NCBI GenBank assembly: GCA_937929805.1
Contig: CALFUT010000070.1
Span: 1 to 51,477 of the forward strand
Direction of reading: 5' to 3'
Origin: an uncultured Pirellulaceae bacterium
GTDB lineage: Bacteria > Planctomycetota > Planctomycetia > Pirellulales > Pirellulaceae
DNA length: 51,477 nucleotides
The translations under genes and the position numbers were made by a program. The notes under the pieces were generated by a model that was given only the letters and a program-made list of their open reading frames with translations, was not told the origin of the DNA and ran no database searches. This document shows, piece after piece, positions 27,672-37,001 of this stretch. Numbering within the stretch: position 1 is the first letter of the stretch; each line of letters begins with the position of its first letter.

Positions 27672-28961
27672 ATGAACCGAACCCGTAGCCAGACAGAGTA
27701 CGCCCGCGCGAAGAACTTGATGCCCGGAGGCGTGAACAGCGCCGCGCGGGCTTTTGGAGCCGTCGGCGGCGAGCCGATCGTGTTCGAACGCGGCGAGGGA
27801 GCGTATCTGTTCGACATCGATGGCAACAAGTACATCGATTACATCGGATCGTGGGGGCCAATGATCCTTGGTCACCAGCAGGAAGCCGTCAAGGAAGCTG
27901 TCCACGCGGCGGTTGAACGCGGCACCAGCTTTGGGGCTCCGACCGTCGCCGAAAACGAACTGGCTGAGCTTATGATCGAGGCCGTGCCGTCTGTCGAGAT
28001 GGTTCGTCTGGTCAACAGCGGAACCGAGGCCACGATGAGTGCCATTCGAGTCGCTCGTGGCTACACCGGTCGCGATATCGTGATCAAGTTTTCCGGCAAC
28101 TATCACGGGCACGTGGATAGTCTGTTGGTTGCCGCAGGAAGTGCGGCGGCGACGCTGGGCGTTCCAAGTTCGCCCGGTGTGACAGCCGGAACCAGCAAGG
28201 ACACGATGGTGCTGGGCTACAACGAGGTAGCCGAGATCGAGGAAGCGTTCGCGACGCACGGTGACAAAATTGCGGCGGTCATCATGGAGCCCGTTTGTGG
28301 CAACATGGGTTGTGTAACGCCGACCGAAGTGTTCTTGAACGCCGTCCGATCGCTGACCGAAAAGCACGGCAGCGTTTTGATCTTTGATGAAGTGATGTGC
28401 GGTTTCCGTGTCGCTCATGGTGGGGCTCAGTCGTTGTTTGGCGTGACACCTGACATGACGACGATGGGAAAAATCGTTGGCGGAGGACTTCCCTTGGGTG
28501 CGTTTGGCGGCAAGCGAGAAATTATGCAACACGTGTTGCCGGCCGGGAAGGTTTTTCAGGCAGGAACGCTTAGCGGTAACCCAATCGCCACCGCCGCTGG
28601 CATCGCGATGCTGAAAAGCTTGCGAGACAATCCTCCCTACGAAAAACTGGAAGGCTTAGGTACTCGGTTGGAAGCAGGGTTGGCCGCTGCGGCAACGAAG
28701 GCGGGCGTCGACCACTCGATCAAACGAGTCGGCAGCATGATGACGCTGTTCTTTAATCCGGAGCCGGTCACTGGTTGGTCGTCCGCAGAAAAGTGTGACA
28801 CCGAAGCGTTCTCAAAATACTTCTGGGGCCTAATCGATCGAGGCGTTTACATGCCGTGTAGCCAATTCGAAGCGTTGTTTATCTCAGCCGCCCACACCGA
28901 TGCAGATATTGATCACACGATCGCCGCGGCGGAAGAAGTGCTGTGCTCGCAGCATGGGTGA
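27672..28961 (+). CDS. hemL: Glutamate-1-semialdehyde 2,1-aminomutase
   Basis: 429 residues, the normal size. It converts glutamate-1-semialdehyde into 5-aminolevulinate, the first committed porphyrin precursor in the C5 pathway. The PLP-binding Lys267 is in TTMGKIVGGGLP. The N-terminus RTRSQTEYARAKNLMPGGVNS is typical of the family. The ATG 27672 gives this start; a TTG 45 bases upstream would add 15 residues. It is divergent from the efflux operon and has no haem genes as neighbours. No membrane segment is expected, as it is a cytosolic enzyme. Confidence 0.96.
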   Translation: MNRTRSQTEYARAKNLMPGGVNSAARAFGAVGGEPIVFERGEGAYLFDIDGNKYIDYIGSWGPMILGHQQEAVKEAVHAAVERGTSFGAPTVAENELAELMIEAVPSVEMVRLVNSGTEATMSAIRVARGYTGRDIVIKFSGNYHGHVDSLLVAAGSAAATLGVPSSPGVTAGTSKDTMVLGYNEVAEIEEAFATHGDKIAAVIMEPVCGNMGCVTPTEVFLNAVRSLTEKHGSVLIFDEVMCGFRVAHGGAQSLFGVTPDMTTMGKIVGGGLPLGAFGGKREIMQHVLPAGKVFQAGTLSGNPIATAAGIAMLKSLRDNPPYEKLEGLGTRLEAGLAAAATKAGVDHSIKRVGSMMTLFFNPEPVTGWSSAEKCDTEAFSKYFWGLIDRGVYMPCSQFEALFISAAHTDADIDHTIAAAEEVLCSQHG

Positions 28962-29036
28962 TTACTTTTGCCTCTCGCACTGACGTATTTTCTCTGATTC
29001 ATCTAGCCCCTCTAACTGCTTTAACGGAGACTTGCG

Positions 29037-31232
29037 ATGTCGCTTTCTTTATCATTGAGAGTAGCAGCACGGCTTGTTGTGATGTTGCTCATTGGGTGCT
29101 CCGGTCCGATTGCTTACGGTCAAGAAGCGACGGTCGAGCCTGAGCAAACTGCTCGTGGAGCAAATCGTTGGGGCGAGCCCATTCCCGTCGGGAAAGACGC
29201 CGTTACCGCCCGCGATGCCGCAAAATATGTCTATGATTACAACCTTCGTACGTTGGTGGACGCTTACAAAGAGGTGGGATCCAAAGACGATGCATGGGAT
29301 GAAGCGGCGATTGAGTGGCTTACTGAAATGGCGCGACATTTTGCTGTAGCGAAAGGGTATGATTCTCCGGAAGGGTTTAAGCATCGAGAAGAACTGATTG
29401 CGCTGGGTGAGCCAATCGTCGAAAGTGGTTGTGATGACCCACTGGTGGAATATTGCCTTGGTGCGATGCTTCAAGATGCCCAGCAAAACGAAACTGCTGA
29501 AGCGCGAGGCAAACGCCTGGTCGAACGTAGCTATCCACGACTGGTTGAACGAGGGTACCCGGCTGATCGTTGCTTCTACGCAGCCCGTCGTATCTGGAGA
29601 AAATACAGGTGGCAGAAAACCAAGATCGAAGAAGCAGAAAAGTACTTCGATTTATGCCAGAAGCATGCTCTCGAGATGATTTTGCAAGACGATTTATCGG
29701 GCAATGATGGTCGGAGTCTCTATGGTCGGTTGAACGATTTCGCTAGATCGATGCCGGCGAAGGTTAGACAAGAGTTCGTCGAACAAGCTAAACGGCACGC
29801 GAAGGAATCTCCCTACGTTGCTCAGATGCTCGTCGGCGAATATCACCTTTATGCGGCATGGAAAGTACGAGGTGGCGGTTTTGCTTCGGAAGTCACCGAA
29901 GAAGGGTGGGAAGGATTCTATGAACACATGCGACTGGCGAGAACGAGTTTCGAGATGGCTTGGGAAGCGGCACCGCACCGTCCCGAGGCGGCGACCGCTA
30001 TGGTGAAAGTTGCGGAAGGAATCAGCCGATCACCCCGTCGCGAGATGCGTCAATGGTTTGACCGCGCCGTCAAAGCGCAGTGCGACTACCTAACGGCTTA
30101 CAAGAATCTTGTTCACGGTATGCTGCCTCATTGGCATGGGTCGTATGACGAGATTTACCAATTCGGGATCGAGTGTATGAACACCGAGCGTTACGACACA
30201 GACATTCCTTTCATGTTGTGCGACGGTTTGTGGACCAGCACCCGCTCATACGCATCCATGCCCGTAGATGACCACTACCTAAAGAAGCCAGATATCTACA
30301 ACAACGTTCGAACGGTTTGCCAAAGGTATGTCGAGCAGGAGAACGCTTCGGCAAGCGACGAGTGGTGGAAGACCGTATGGCTTGGGTTTGCCTACAAGGC
30401 GGAGCAGTGGGAAGACGCTGCGCAGCTTCTTGACGAGCTTGACGACAATCCAGATTTTGATGCGCTTGGTCGATTCCCAATCACTGCTGATGGAGTCATT
30501 TCAACGGTTAAGCTCAACACTAGCCCCCACTTCGACGCTATTACGAAAGCCTTTCGCGCCGCCGACGCAGGCCAACGCGATCAGGCAGTCGTTGATCTTA
30601 AAGAGATTCTGTCGAGTTGCGACCTTCATTCAAGTACTTCCAGCCGCATTCGGTCACGCTTGCAAGGCTTGAGCTGGGGAAGCGAATTTGACAAGGGGGA
30701 ACCAATCAGTCTGCTGCCGGATGTGAACCTTGATGGATGGAAAGCGGTTGCCGGAAAATGGACGCGAACTGCTGACAATAAGCTCCAAGGTGTTTCCGAC
30801 ACATCAGGAGTCATTTTGAAAAGCGAAACGGATTTCGGTGAGTATTGGCAGATTAGCGGCGAGCTGACTCATGGGAAAAGCCCACACTATCCGTGGTTCG
30901 CGGGTGTCTTGTTGCTGGAAGATGATCGCCCTAAGTACTCGATCATGTTTCATCCAACACAAAAGTGGGTCGCCGCTGGTCTTCATAGTGCTCTCAGTGA
31001 GCACCAACGACCATTTGAGCCAGCTGGCAAAACGACCAAGTTTGTCATTCGCGTGGAAGGAGATATCGTCAATGTTTGGCTCAATGATGAACTGGTGATT
31101 GACGAGAAGGAAGTCGTCGGTCTTGCAGATTCCGAAGGCAACCGTCTAGCCATTGGTGCCAAATATTGGTGGAAAGACGCGACTCTTATCTACAAGAATT
31201 TGAAGATTGAAAAACTCGTGCCTGAGGCGTAG
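29037..31232 (+). CDS. Exported helical-repeat protein with possible LamG/DUF1080-like C-terminus
   Basis: 731 residues. The N-terminus fits a lipoprotein (LLIGC, Cys21) or a signal peptidase I site after YG. Residues about 40-540 are alpha-helical, Trp/Tyr-rich and Cys-containing, and look TPR-like (DUF4034-type is one possibility). Residues about 550-731 are beta-rich (WKAVAGKWTRTADNKLQG, FAGVLLLEDD) and resemble the jelly-roll of concanavalin/DUF1080 sugar-binding modules. GGAG lies nine bases before the ATG. I do not recognise a specific family. A role in carbohydrate-related scavenging fits planctomycetes but is only inferred from the fold impression. Confidence 0.7.
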   Translation: MSLSLSLRVAARLVVMLLIGCSGPIAYGQEATVEPEQTARGANRWGEPIPVGKDAVTARDAAKYVYDYNLRTLVDAYKEVGSKDDAWDEAAIEWLTEMARHFAVAKGYDSPEGFKHREELIALGEPIVESGCDDPLVEYCLGAMLQDAQQNETAEARGKRLVERSYPRLVERGYPADRCFYAARRIWRKYRWQKTKIEEAEKYFDLCQKHALEMILQDDLSGNDGRSLYGRLNDFARSMPAKVRQEFVEQAKRHAKESPYVAQMLVGEYHLYAAWKVRGGGFASEVTEEGWEGFYEHMRLARTSFEMAWEAAPHRPEAATAMVKVAEGISRSPRREMRQWFDRAVKAQCDYLTAYKNLVHGMLPHWHGSYDEIYQFGIECMNTERYDTDIPFMLCDGLWTSTRSYASMPVDDHYLKKPDIYNNVRTVCQRYVEQENASASDEWWKTVWLGFAYKAEQWEDAAQLLDELDDNPDFDALGRFPITADGVISTVKLNTSPHFDAITKAFRAADAGQRDQAVVDLKEILSSCDLHSSTSSRIRSRLQGLSWGSEFDKGEPISLLPDVNLDGWKAVAGKWTRTADNKLQGVSDTSGVILKSETDFGEYWQISGELTHGKSPHYPWFAGVLLLEDDRPKYSIMFHPTQKWVAAGLHSALSEHQRPFEPAGKTTKFVIRVEGDIVNVWLNDELVIDEKEVVGLADSEGNRLAIGAKYWWKDATLIYKNLKIEKLVPEA

Positions 31233-31384
31233 TTTGTACTTGCGGCTGTTGAAAACAGGTTGTTATGCCCGAATTCATGATCAAGGTTTTTCTGAGCACG
31301 CTGGGTAAGTTGCCCGTGGGCCCGTGACAAACACCATGTCATCACGCGAACGATTGCAGAGTATCTGCGGAAGTGCCTAGGGCG

Positions 31385-32464
31385 TTATTCAGATGGTGCG
31401 GCAGGCTCGGCTACCGGTGTTGGGTTGGTCGCTTCTTCTACGACTTCCTCGACCACGTCCGATGCGGATGGTGTTTCGGTAGTCGCAGGTACTTCGGTTG
31501 ATTCCGTTGCAGCCGGTTTGACGGTTTCGATCATTTCAGAGGCGGCTGACTCAGCGGCTTCTGTCGTTGGCTCGGTTGTTTCCGTGCTACCGGTAGTCGA
31601 ATTGGCTTCAGCAGGATCCAGTTTGGCCGGGTCGGCAGGAGCCTCTTCATCCGTTGTGACCGGAGCCGCTTTTACTTCAGGCTGTTCCATCTCTGTTTCG
31701 CCTTCGATGTCTGCACTATCGGGCTTCACTTCATCCGTCGCAGCCTCATCGGCAGGGACATCAACCTCAGGGAAATCGATCTCGGGGCGAGTCGGCACGT
31801 TCGGGCCGGGAGCGTCACCCAATGGCTCGTACTCTTTGAACTTCTTAAAGGCGGCAGCGAAATCTGGATTGGTCGAACGAGCGACGCCTCGTTTTGCTGC
31901 TTCGGCGAAGTGAGAGTCGGGGGCTTCTTCAAGCAGCTGACTGTAATACTTTGCAGCGTCGTCGAATTCACCTAGAGACTCGCAGGCGTACGCCATCGCG
32001 AAGACGGACGATTGTTGAAGCGCCGGAGTTTTGGCGCTCGCGGGAGCGTCCAGCATTTGCTGGTAGCTTTCTTTTGCTTTCTCGATCGAGCCAAAACCTG
32101 TGTCGCGATCCGTTTGCAGTTGATCGAGCCCTTGACGCAGCTGAAAGTCTCCGGCTGTCTGCAACGCCTGCATGGCGGCCGCCGTGTCGGGGTATTGCGA
32201 TGCAACCTGAGTCAGGCGGTCAACGTTTCCGCTGATGGCGAATTCCGATTGAGCCGAAGTCAATTCCTGCCATGGAGCCGATACACTCTGCTGGCGACTG
32301 TTAATAAACAACGTGATCGCGATCAATGCCAACAGGCCCAAGATGACCGCAATTCCGACCTGCGTAAGATACGGACGCAGCTTGTCCATCAGTTCATCGT
32401 TCTCCCCACGTTCCGGGGCGGCGATTGGAGGCGAGTCAGTCTGCGTGGCGGTGTTTTCTGTCAT
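31385..32464 (-). CDS. Membrane-anchored TPR protein with acidic tail
   Basis: 359 residues from ATG 32464. A membrane helix at about 36-54 follows a short polar N-terminus. TPR-like helices follow at about 75-205, arranged as in YfgM/BamD-type tetratricopeptide proteins (QALQTAGDFQLRQG, YYSQLLEEAPDSHFAEAAKRG). The tail (about 215-359) is low-complexity Glu/Ala/Thr/Pro. YfgM-type proteins assist envelope protein folding; that role is inferred here. A GTG 54 bases upstream would extend it by 18 residues. Convergent with the preceding gene and divergent from the helicase gene. Confidence 0.75.
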   Translation of the reverse strand: MTENTATQTDSPPIAAPERGENDELMDKLRPYLTQVGIAVILGLLALIAITLFINSRQQSVSAPWQELTSAQSEFAISGNVDRLTQVASQYPDTAAAMQALQTAGDFQLRQGLDQLQTDRDTGFGSIEKAKESYQQMLDAPASAKTPALQQSSVFAMAYACESLGEFDDAAKYYSQLLEEAPDSHFAEAAKRGVARSTNPDFAAAFKKFKEYEPLGDAPGPNVPTRPEIDFPEVDVPADEAATDEVKPDSADIEGETEMEQPEVKAAPVTTDEEAPADPAKLDPAEANSTTGSTETTEPTTEAAESAASEMIETVKPAATESTEVPATTETPSASDVVEEVVEEATNPTPVAEPAAPSE

Positions 32465-32795
32465 TGTCTGGTTTTCCGGGTCGGTCCTTCGACCTGATGT
32501 GCTGATTCGGTTTGACACGTACAGCGGAGTAGCCCGCCGAGCGTAAAAACGCGAGAAATTTGCTTGGATTTAATCGCGATAGTATATGGTTACGCAAAAC
32601 GGACGGTCAATAGCGACATGGGCTGACGATTTGCCTTCGTGAATGAGCCGATGTGATACGAAACGACCCATTTTCTCTCCCCCGCGTTGCCCTCGGGCGT
32701 CAAGTCTGCAAAATCGAGCGGCCCTCGAGCCAATCCAAGTCAATCCGCGTCAAGCGTTCCGACCTTTCTAGCAAGATCATAAGACTTCGCCCTCC

Positions 32796-34820
32796 ATGAA
32801 TGGACTCAATCCCGGACAACACGACGCGGTCAACACGCTTTCCGGGCCGTTGCTGGTGTTGGCGGGTGCCGGGACGGGCAAGACGCGAGTCATCACGTTC
32901 CGCATTGCGAAACTAATCGATACCGGAGTGCCTCGAGACCGCATTCTTGGTGTCACGTTCACCAACAAGGCCGCCAACGAGATGAAAGAGCGGCTGGGTA
33001 AAATGATCGGAGCACGGAAAAAGGCCCCTGCCCCGCACGCGAAATATCAGTCAAAGCACCGCAAGAAGAAGGCCCAAGCCGAACTAGAAGGGGCTCAGCC
33101 GTTCATTTCGACCTTCCATTCACTGTGCGTTAATATTTTGCGGCGGCGAATCGAGGCACTCGACTACCCAAAAAAATTCGCGATCTACAGTCGCGGCGAT
33201 CAAGAAGCGTTGGCTCGGACGGTTTTGCGTGAAATCAATGTCGCCGACAAGCTGTTGGCGCCCAATCAATTGCTGTTTCACATCAGCAATTGGAAATGCA
33301 AATCGATGAGCCCCAGCGATGCGATTACTCATAGTGATACCGACCGTCAGCATCTGGCCGCAGTCGCCTATCAGCGTTACCAACGTCAGTTGAAGCTGCT
33401 GGGGTGCGTTGACTTTGATGATTTGCTGTTGCTGACTGAACGCTTGTTCGATGAACACGAAGACATTCGCGTTGAGGAAGCTGGCCGGTTCGATCATCTG
33501 CTGATTGATGAATACCAAGACACCAACCAAAGCCAGTATCGCATCGTCAAAGCATTGGCATCGAAGCATCGAAATCTGTGCGTGGTGGGCGACGATGATC
33601 AATCGATTTACGGTTGGCGTGGAGCCGAGGTCGAGCACATTCTGTCCTTCCATCGTGACTGGCCCGATGCGAAGGTGGTACGCTTGGAGGACAATTATCG
33701 CTCGACGGGCAGCATCATTCAGTTTGCCAACACGCTGATCAAGTTTAACTCGTTGCGGCACGACAAAGTGCTCAAGGCTGCGAGAGGAGGTGGGCTTCCG
33801 CCGATGATCCAGCAGTATCCAAACGAAGTCGTCGAAGCCCAAGAGACTGTGCGTTCGATCGAAAGCCGTTTGAAGGATCACGGACGAGAGCCGCGGGACT
33901 TTGCGATTCTGTTTCGCACCAACGAGCAGCCTCGTGTGTTTGAAACGGAGCTGCGAAAAGCCAAGCTACCCTACATTTTGGTCGGCGGGATGTCATTCTT
34001 CGATCGCAAGGAAGTCAAGGATCTGCTGGCTTACTTGCGGCTGGTAGACGAAACGCCCGACGAGATCTCGATTCTGCGAGTGATCAATACGCCGGCTCGT
34101 GGGATCGGCAAAAAATCGATCGAGACATTGCTGAACCATTCGATCCAGAAAAAAGTACCGCTGTGGGACTTGGTCACCGGCGCTGCGCCACGGCCCAAGC
34201 TGACATCGAAAACGATTTCTGGACTAAACGAATTGGCTTACCATGTGGAAGAAGTCCGAGTCCAAGGGCAATCGATGTCATTGGTCGAGATGGCTCGGAC
34301 GCTGATCGATACGATCGGCTACCGACGTGAAATCGACCGACTCTATCAAAAACCGGAAGACCGTGAGGCTCGCTGGGCGACGGTGGAGCAAATTGTTAGT
34401 GCGTTGGGCGAATATGAACAGTCTCGAAAAAAGCCAAAGCTCAGTTCGTTTTTGGACAAGTTGCTGCTTGGCGAACAGGACACCGGGGATGAAAAAGAAA
34501 AGCAACTGAAGAAGAACGCCATCGCGTTGATGACGATGCACAGCGCGAAGGGGCTGGAATTCCCTGAGGTGTACTTGGTCGGCATGGAGGAAGGGATTCT
34601 GCCTCATCATCGCTCGTTAGAGGACGGCGAGGCGGGCGTGCCCGAAGAGCGTCGGTTGTGTTACGTGGGTGTCACGCGAGCCGAAGAAATTCTGACGCTG
34701 TCGATGTCGTTGACTCGGATGAAGTGGGGCAAGCCACGCGACACGATCCCCAGCCGATTTCTATTCGAGCTGACTGGCCAAGCAGACCATCCAGACTACG
34801 CGAAAAAACGCGGCGTTTGA
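32796..34820 (+). CDS. UvrD/PcrA/Rep-type superfamily 1 DNA helicase
   Basis: 674 residues. A 3'-5' helicase motor of DNA repair and replication restart. Walker A AGAGTGKT is at 23-30; later motifs include FTNKAANEMKERL, LLIDEYQDTNQSQY, GDDDQSIYGWRGAE, TMHSAKGLEFPEVYLVGMEEG and VGVTRAEE, all intact. A basic Lys/Ala-rich insertion at about 69-95 is not usual. The length is slightly under that of PcrA (about 720). PcrA, UvrD and Rep cannot be told apart from this read. The same strand continues with a lipoprotein and smc, but spacing gives no clear operon. Confidence 0.94.
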   Translation: MNGLNPGQHDAVNTLSGPLLVLAGAGTGKTRVITFRIAKLIDTGVPRDRILGVTFTNKAANEMKERLGKMIGARKKAPAPHAKYQSKHRKKKAQAELEGAQPFISTFHSLCVNILRRRIEALDYPKKFAIYSRGDQEALARTVLREINVADKLLAPNQLLFHISNWKCKSMSPSDAITHSDTDRQHLAAVAYQRYQRQLKLLGCVDFDDLLLLTERLFDEHEDIRVEEAGRFDHLLIDEYQDTNQSQYRIVKALASKHRNLCVVGDDDQSIYGWRGAEVEHILSFHRDWPDAKVVRLEDNYRSTGSIIQFANTLIKFNSLRHDKVLKAARGGGLPPMIQQYPNEVVEAQETVRSIESRLKDHGREPRDFAILFRTNEQPRVFETELRKAKLPYILVGGMSFFDRKEVKDLLAYLRLVDETPDEISILRVINTPARGIGKKSIETLLNHSIQKKVPLWDLVTGAAPRPKLTSKTISGLNELAYHVEEVRVQGQSMSLVEMARTLIDTIGYRREIDRLYQKPEDREARWATVEQIVSALGEYEQSRKKPKLSSFLDKLLLGEQDTGDEKEKQLKKNAIALMTMHSAKGLEFPEVYLVGMEEGILPHHRSLEDGEAGVPEERRLCYVGVTRAEEILTLSMSLTRMKWGKPRDTIPSRFLFELTGQADHPDYAKKRGV

Positions 34821-34980
34821 CGGCCGTAAAAAGTGCTAGCTGTGGGTGTCTTTCAACTGTGTGACGTTGACGCATTTAGGCCGTATTTCTACTTTCACAG
34901 CTGGCTTTTGCGCTGCGGAAGTTCATGCGCGCACGGATTTTCAAGTGCGGCAGATGATTATCGCCATGGAAGGCAGATCG

Positions 34981-36888
34981 ATGACTGATTGCTGGAATCT
35001 TGCACACATCCGACGATTCATGTTTGGCTCGCTGGTTGGATCGCTCATCCTGACCGGAGTCACTTTAAACTCCGGCTGCAAGAACATCGTCAATCGGGCT
35101 CAAAGTCCCGACCAGACGCTACCCGTCGCCAAAGATGGAAGTGACTCAAAAGCGCAGCCTCAAAAATACATCGGAGATACGTGCCATTTTTGGGGCACGA
35201 AAACGACTCAGATTGAGGGACTTACGCTAGTCACAGGGCTCGGTGATACCGGTAGCAATCCCGGCCCCAGCCAGCAGCGGGGAGACTTGCTGAAGACACT
35301 CAAGGCGCGGAAGGAGATCTCAAACTCGAAGCAATTGGTTGCTGACATGAGCACCGAGATCGTTCTCGTTCGTGGATTGTTGCCACCGGGCATTCGCAAG
35401 GGCGAACCGTTCGATATCGAAGTTCAATCGCTGCGTGATACCGAGGCGACTAGTCTTGAGGGTGGCACGGCATTGCAATGTCGGCTTCGCCCGCAGGCTC
35501 GTTTGGGCAGAGCGGTCAAGGCGGGACATGTCAAAGGCTTGGCCAAGGGACGCGTGATTGTCGAAAGTGCCTTTTCGACTCGCGATGACGAATCCACGTC
35601 GCTGCGAGGCATCGTTCCCGGTGGAGGAATCGCTTCGGAAGATCGCGAGATGGGCCTGAAGTTGGTCGGTGGCACCGTTCATCCGAGAAGCACATCCGAG
35701 ATTGCGGTCGCGATCAACCGGCGGTTTTCCGTGATTGGTCGGGACGGTAGGGTTGGAGCAGCCGAAGCAAAAACCGATCGCGTCGTTAATCTTTTGGTGC
35801 CGGCCGAATACAAATTGAACGTGGATCGTTACGTCCAAGTGGTGCGAAACCTAGCCTATGCCGAAACGGTCAACGCTCGCGTTAATCGGATGGAGGCGTT
35901 GGAGCGGAGGATGGGATCGCCGTCTGAAGCGGAAACGGCCGCGTTGCGTTTGGAGGCCTTGGGGCGTGACGGACAGCCGGCGCTGAAGCGTGCGTTGACG
36001 AATCAAGACGCCGAAATTCGTTTTCATGCGGCTCAAGCGTTGGCGTATCAGCACGAGGAAGACGGAGCCGAGGTGCTGAAACTTGCGGCTCGAGACGAAC
36101 CAGCCTTTCGAGCATTGGCGTTGACGGCTTTGGCGACACTTGATTCGTTCAGTGCCGATAAAGCGCTTGCTGAATTGCTTCATGTGCCCAGCGCCGAGAC
36201 TCGATACGGTGCGTTCTTTGCGTTACGAGCCAAGCCTTCTCAAAGTTCGGAAATCGCCGGCGATTGGGTAGGCGATCGATTCTACTTGCACTCGATTGAA
36301 TCGGACGCTGATCCGATGCTTCACTTTTCGAAGGCCAAGCGGGCGGAGATCGTGGTGTTTGGAGACGATCAGACCGTGTCGGAGGATTTTCTGTATGTCG
36401 GATCTGGGCTGACGGTTCGATCGATTAGCAAAGACACGCTGCGGATTAGTCGCTACCGTCGTGACGGTTCCGACACACGTGAGCAATGCTCAAACCGGGT
36501 CGCAGATTTGATTGCGGCGCTTGCCGAAGAAGGTGTCGGGTACGGCCAGATGCTAAAATTGTTCCGCGATGCAAAACAAAACGAGACGCTGAATTCGCGG
36601 TTGGTGGTTCATGCGATGCCACGCTCCGACCGGGAATATGTGCCGGGTGAATCCAGCGACCAACTGCCGCCCGAGCGTTCAGACAAGTACATTGCCAAAG
36701 CGGCTCCTACTTTGTTTCAAGATATGGAAGACGGCGACTCGGATGAGCAAGAAAGTGTAAAACCGGCAGACGTTACCCAAAGTGACAAGTCGGACGCCAT
36801 TGAGAAGCCTCCCGTCAAGGTTCACAAGGATAACGCGGTTCGCAAAGCGAGTGCTTGGAGTAAAATAAATCCCTTCAAGAAAAAATGA
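34981..36888 (+). CDS. FlgI-like lipoprotein with HEAT-repeat insertion
   Basis: 635 residues from ATG 34981, preceded by GGAAGG. Lipobox LNSGC (Cys33). Residues 76-292 match flagellar P-ring protein FlgI in order: a VTGLGDTGS region, VRGLLPPGIRKGEPFDIEV, SLEGGTALQC, then IAVAINRRFSVIG and a VPAEYKLNVDRYVQVVRNL stretch. Residues about 315-425 are HEAT-like (EALGRDGQPALKRAL, EIRFHAAQALAY). Then 454-546 read like the FlgI C-terminus (AEIVVFGDDQTVSEDF; LIAALAEEGVGYGQMLKLF). The tail is charged. No flagellar gene is nearby. Either a divergent P-ring subunit or a repurposed envelope ring. Upstream in-frame ATGs would add up to 45 residues. Confidence 0.8.
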   Translation: MTDCWNLAHIRRFMFGSLVGSLILTGVTLNSGCKNIVNRAQSPDQTLPVAKDGSDSKAQPQKYIGDTCHFWGTKTTQIEGLTLVTGLGDTGSNPGPSQQRGDLLKTLKARKEISNSKQLVADMSTEIVLVRGLLPPGIRKGEPFDIEVQSLRDTEATSLEGGTALQCRLRPQARLGRAVKAGHVKGLAKGRVIVESAFSTRDDESTSLRGIVPGGGIASEDREMGLKLVGGTVHPRSTSEIAVAINRRFSVIGRDGRVGAAEAKTDRVVNLLVPAEYKLNVDRYVQVVRNLAYAETVNARVNRMEALERRMGSPSEAETAALRLEALGRDGQPALKRALTNQDAEIRFHAAQALAYQHEEDGAEVLKLAARDEPAFRALALTALATLDSFSADKALAELLHVPSAETRYGAFFALRAKPSQSSEIAGDWVGDRFYLHSIESDADPMLHFSKAKRAEIVVFGDDQTVSEDFLYVGSGLTVRSISKDTLRISRYRRDGSDTREQCSNRVADLIAALAEEGVGYGQMLKLFRDAKQNETLNSRLVVHAMPRSDREYVPGESSDQLPPERSDKYIAKAAPTLFQDMEDGDSDEQESVKPADVTQSDKSDAIEKPPVKVHKDNAVRKASAWSKINPFKKK

Positions 36889-37001
36889 TCGTCTTGCGGT
36901 TTGCCGCGTCATTCTTTTGCGTGTGCGAAAGCGGTGACCGATGAATCAGACGACGGTGAATAACAAATTCAACCCACGCCCACGATGAACCGAGCGAACG
37001 C

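Noticed and set aside
27522-28532. 336-codon minus-strand frame opposite hemL
   Set aside because: Antisense to the strongly conserved hemL frame, including its PLP-binding region; composition is Arg/His-rich with no recognisable domain.
33120-33881. 253-codon minus-strand frame opposite the helicase
   Set aside because: The helicase motifs on the plus strand occupy the same bases and the minus translation shows none.
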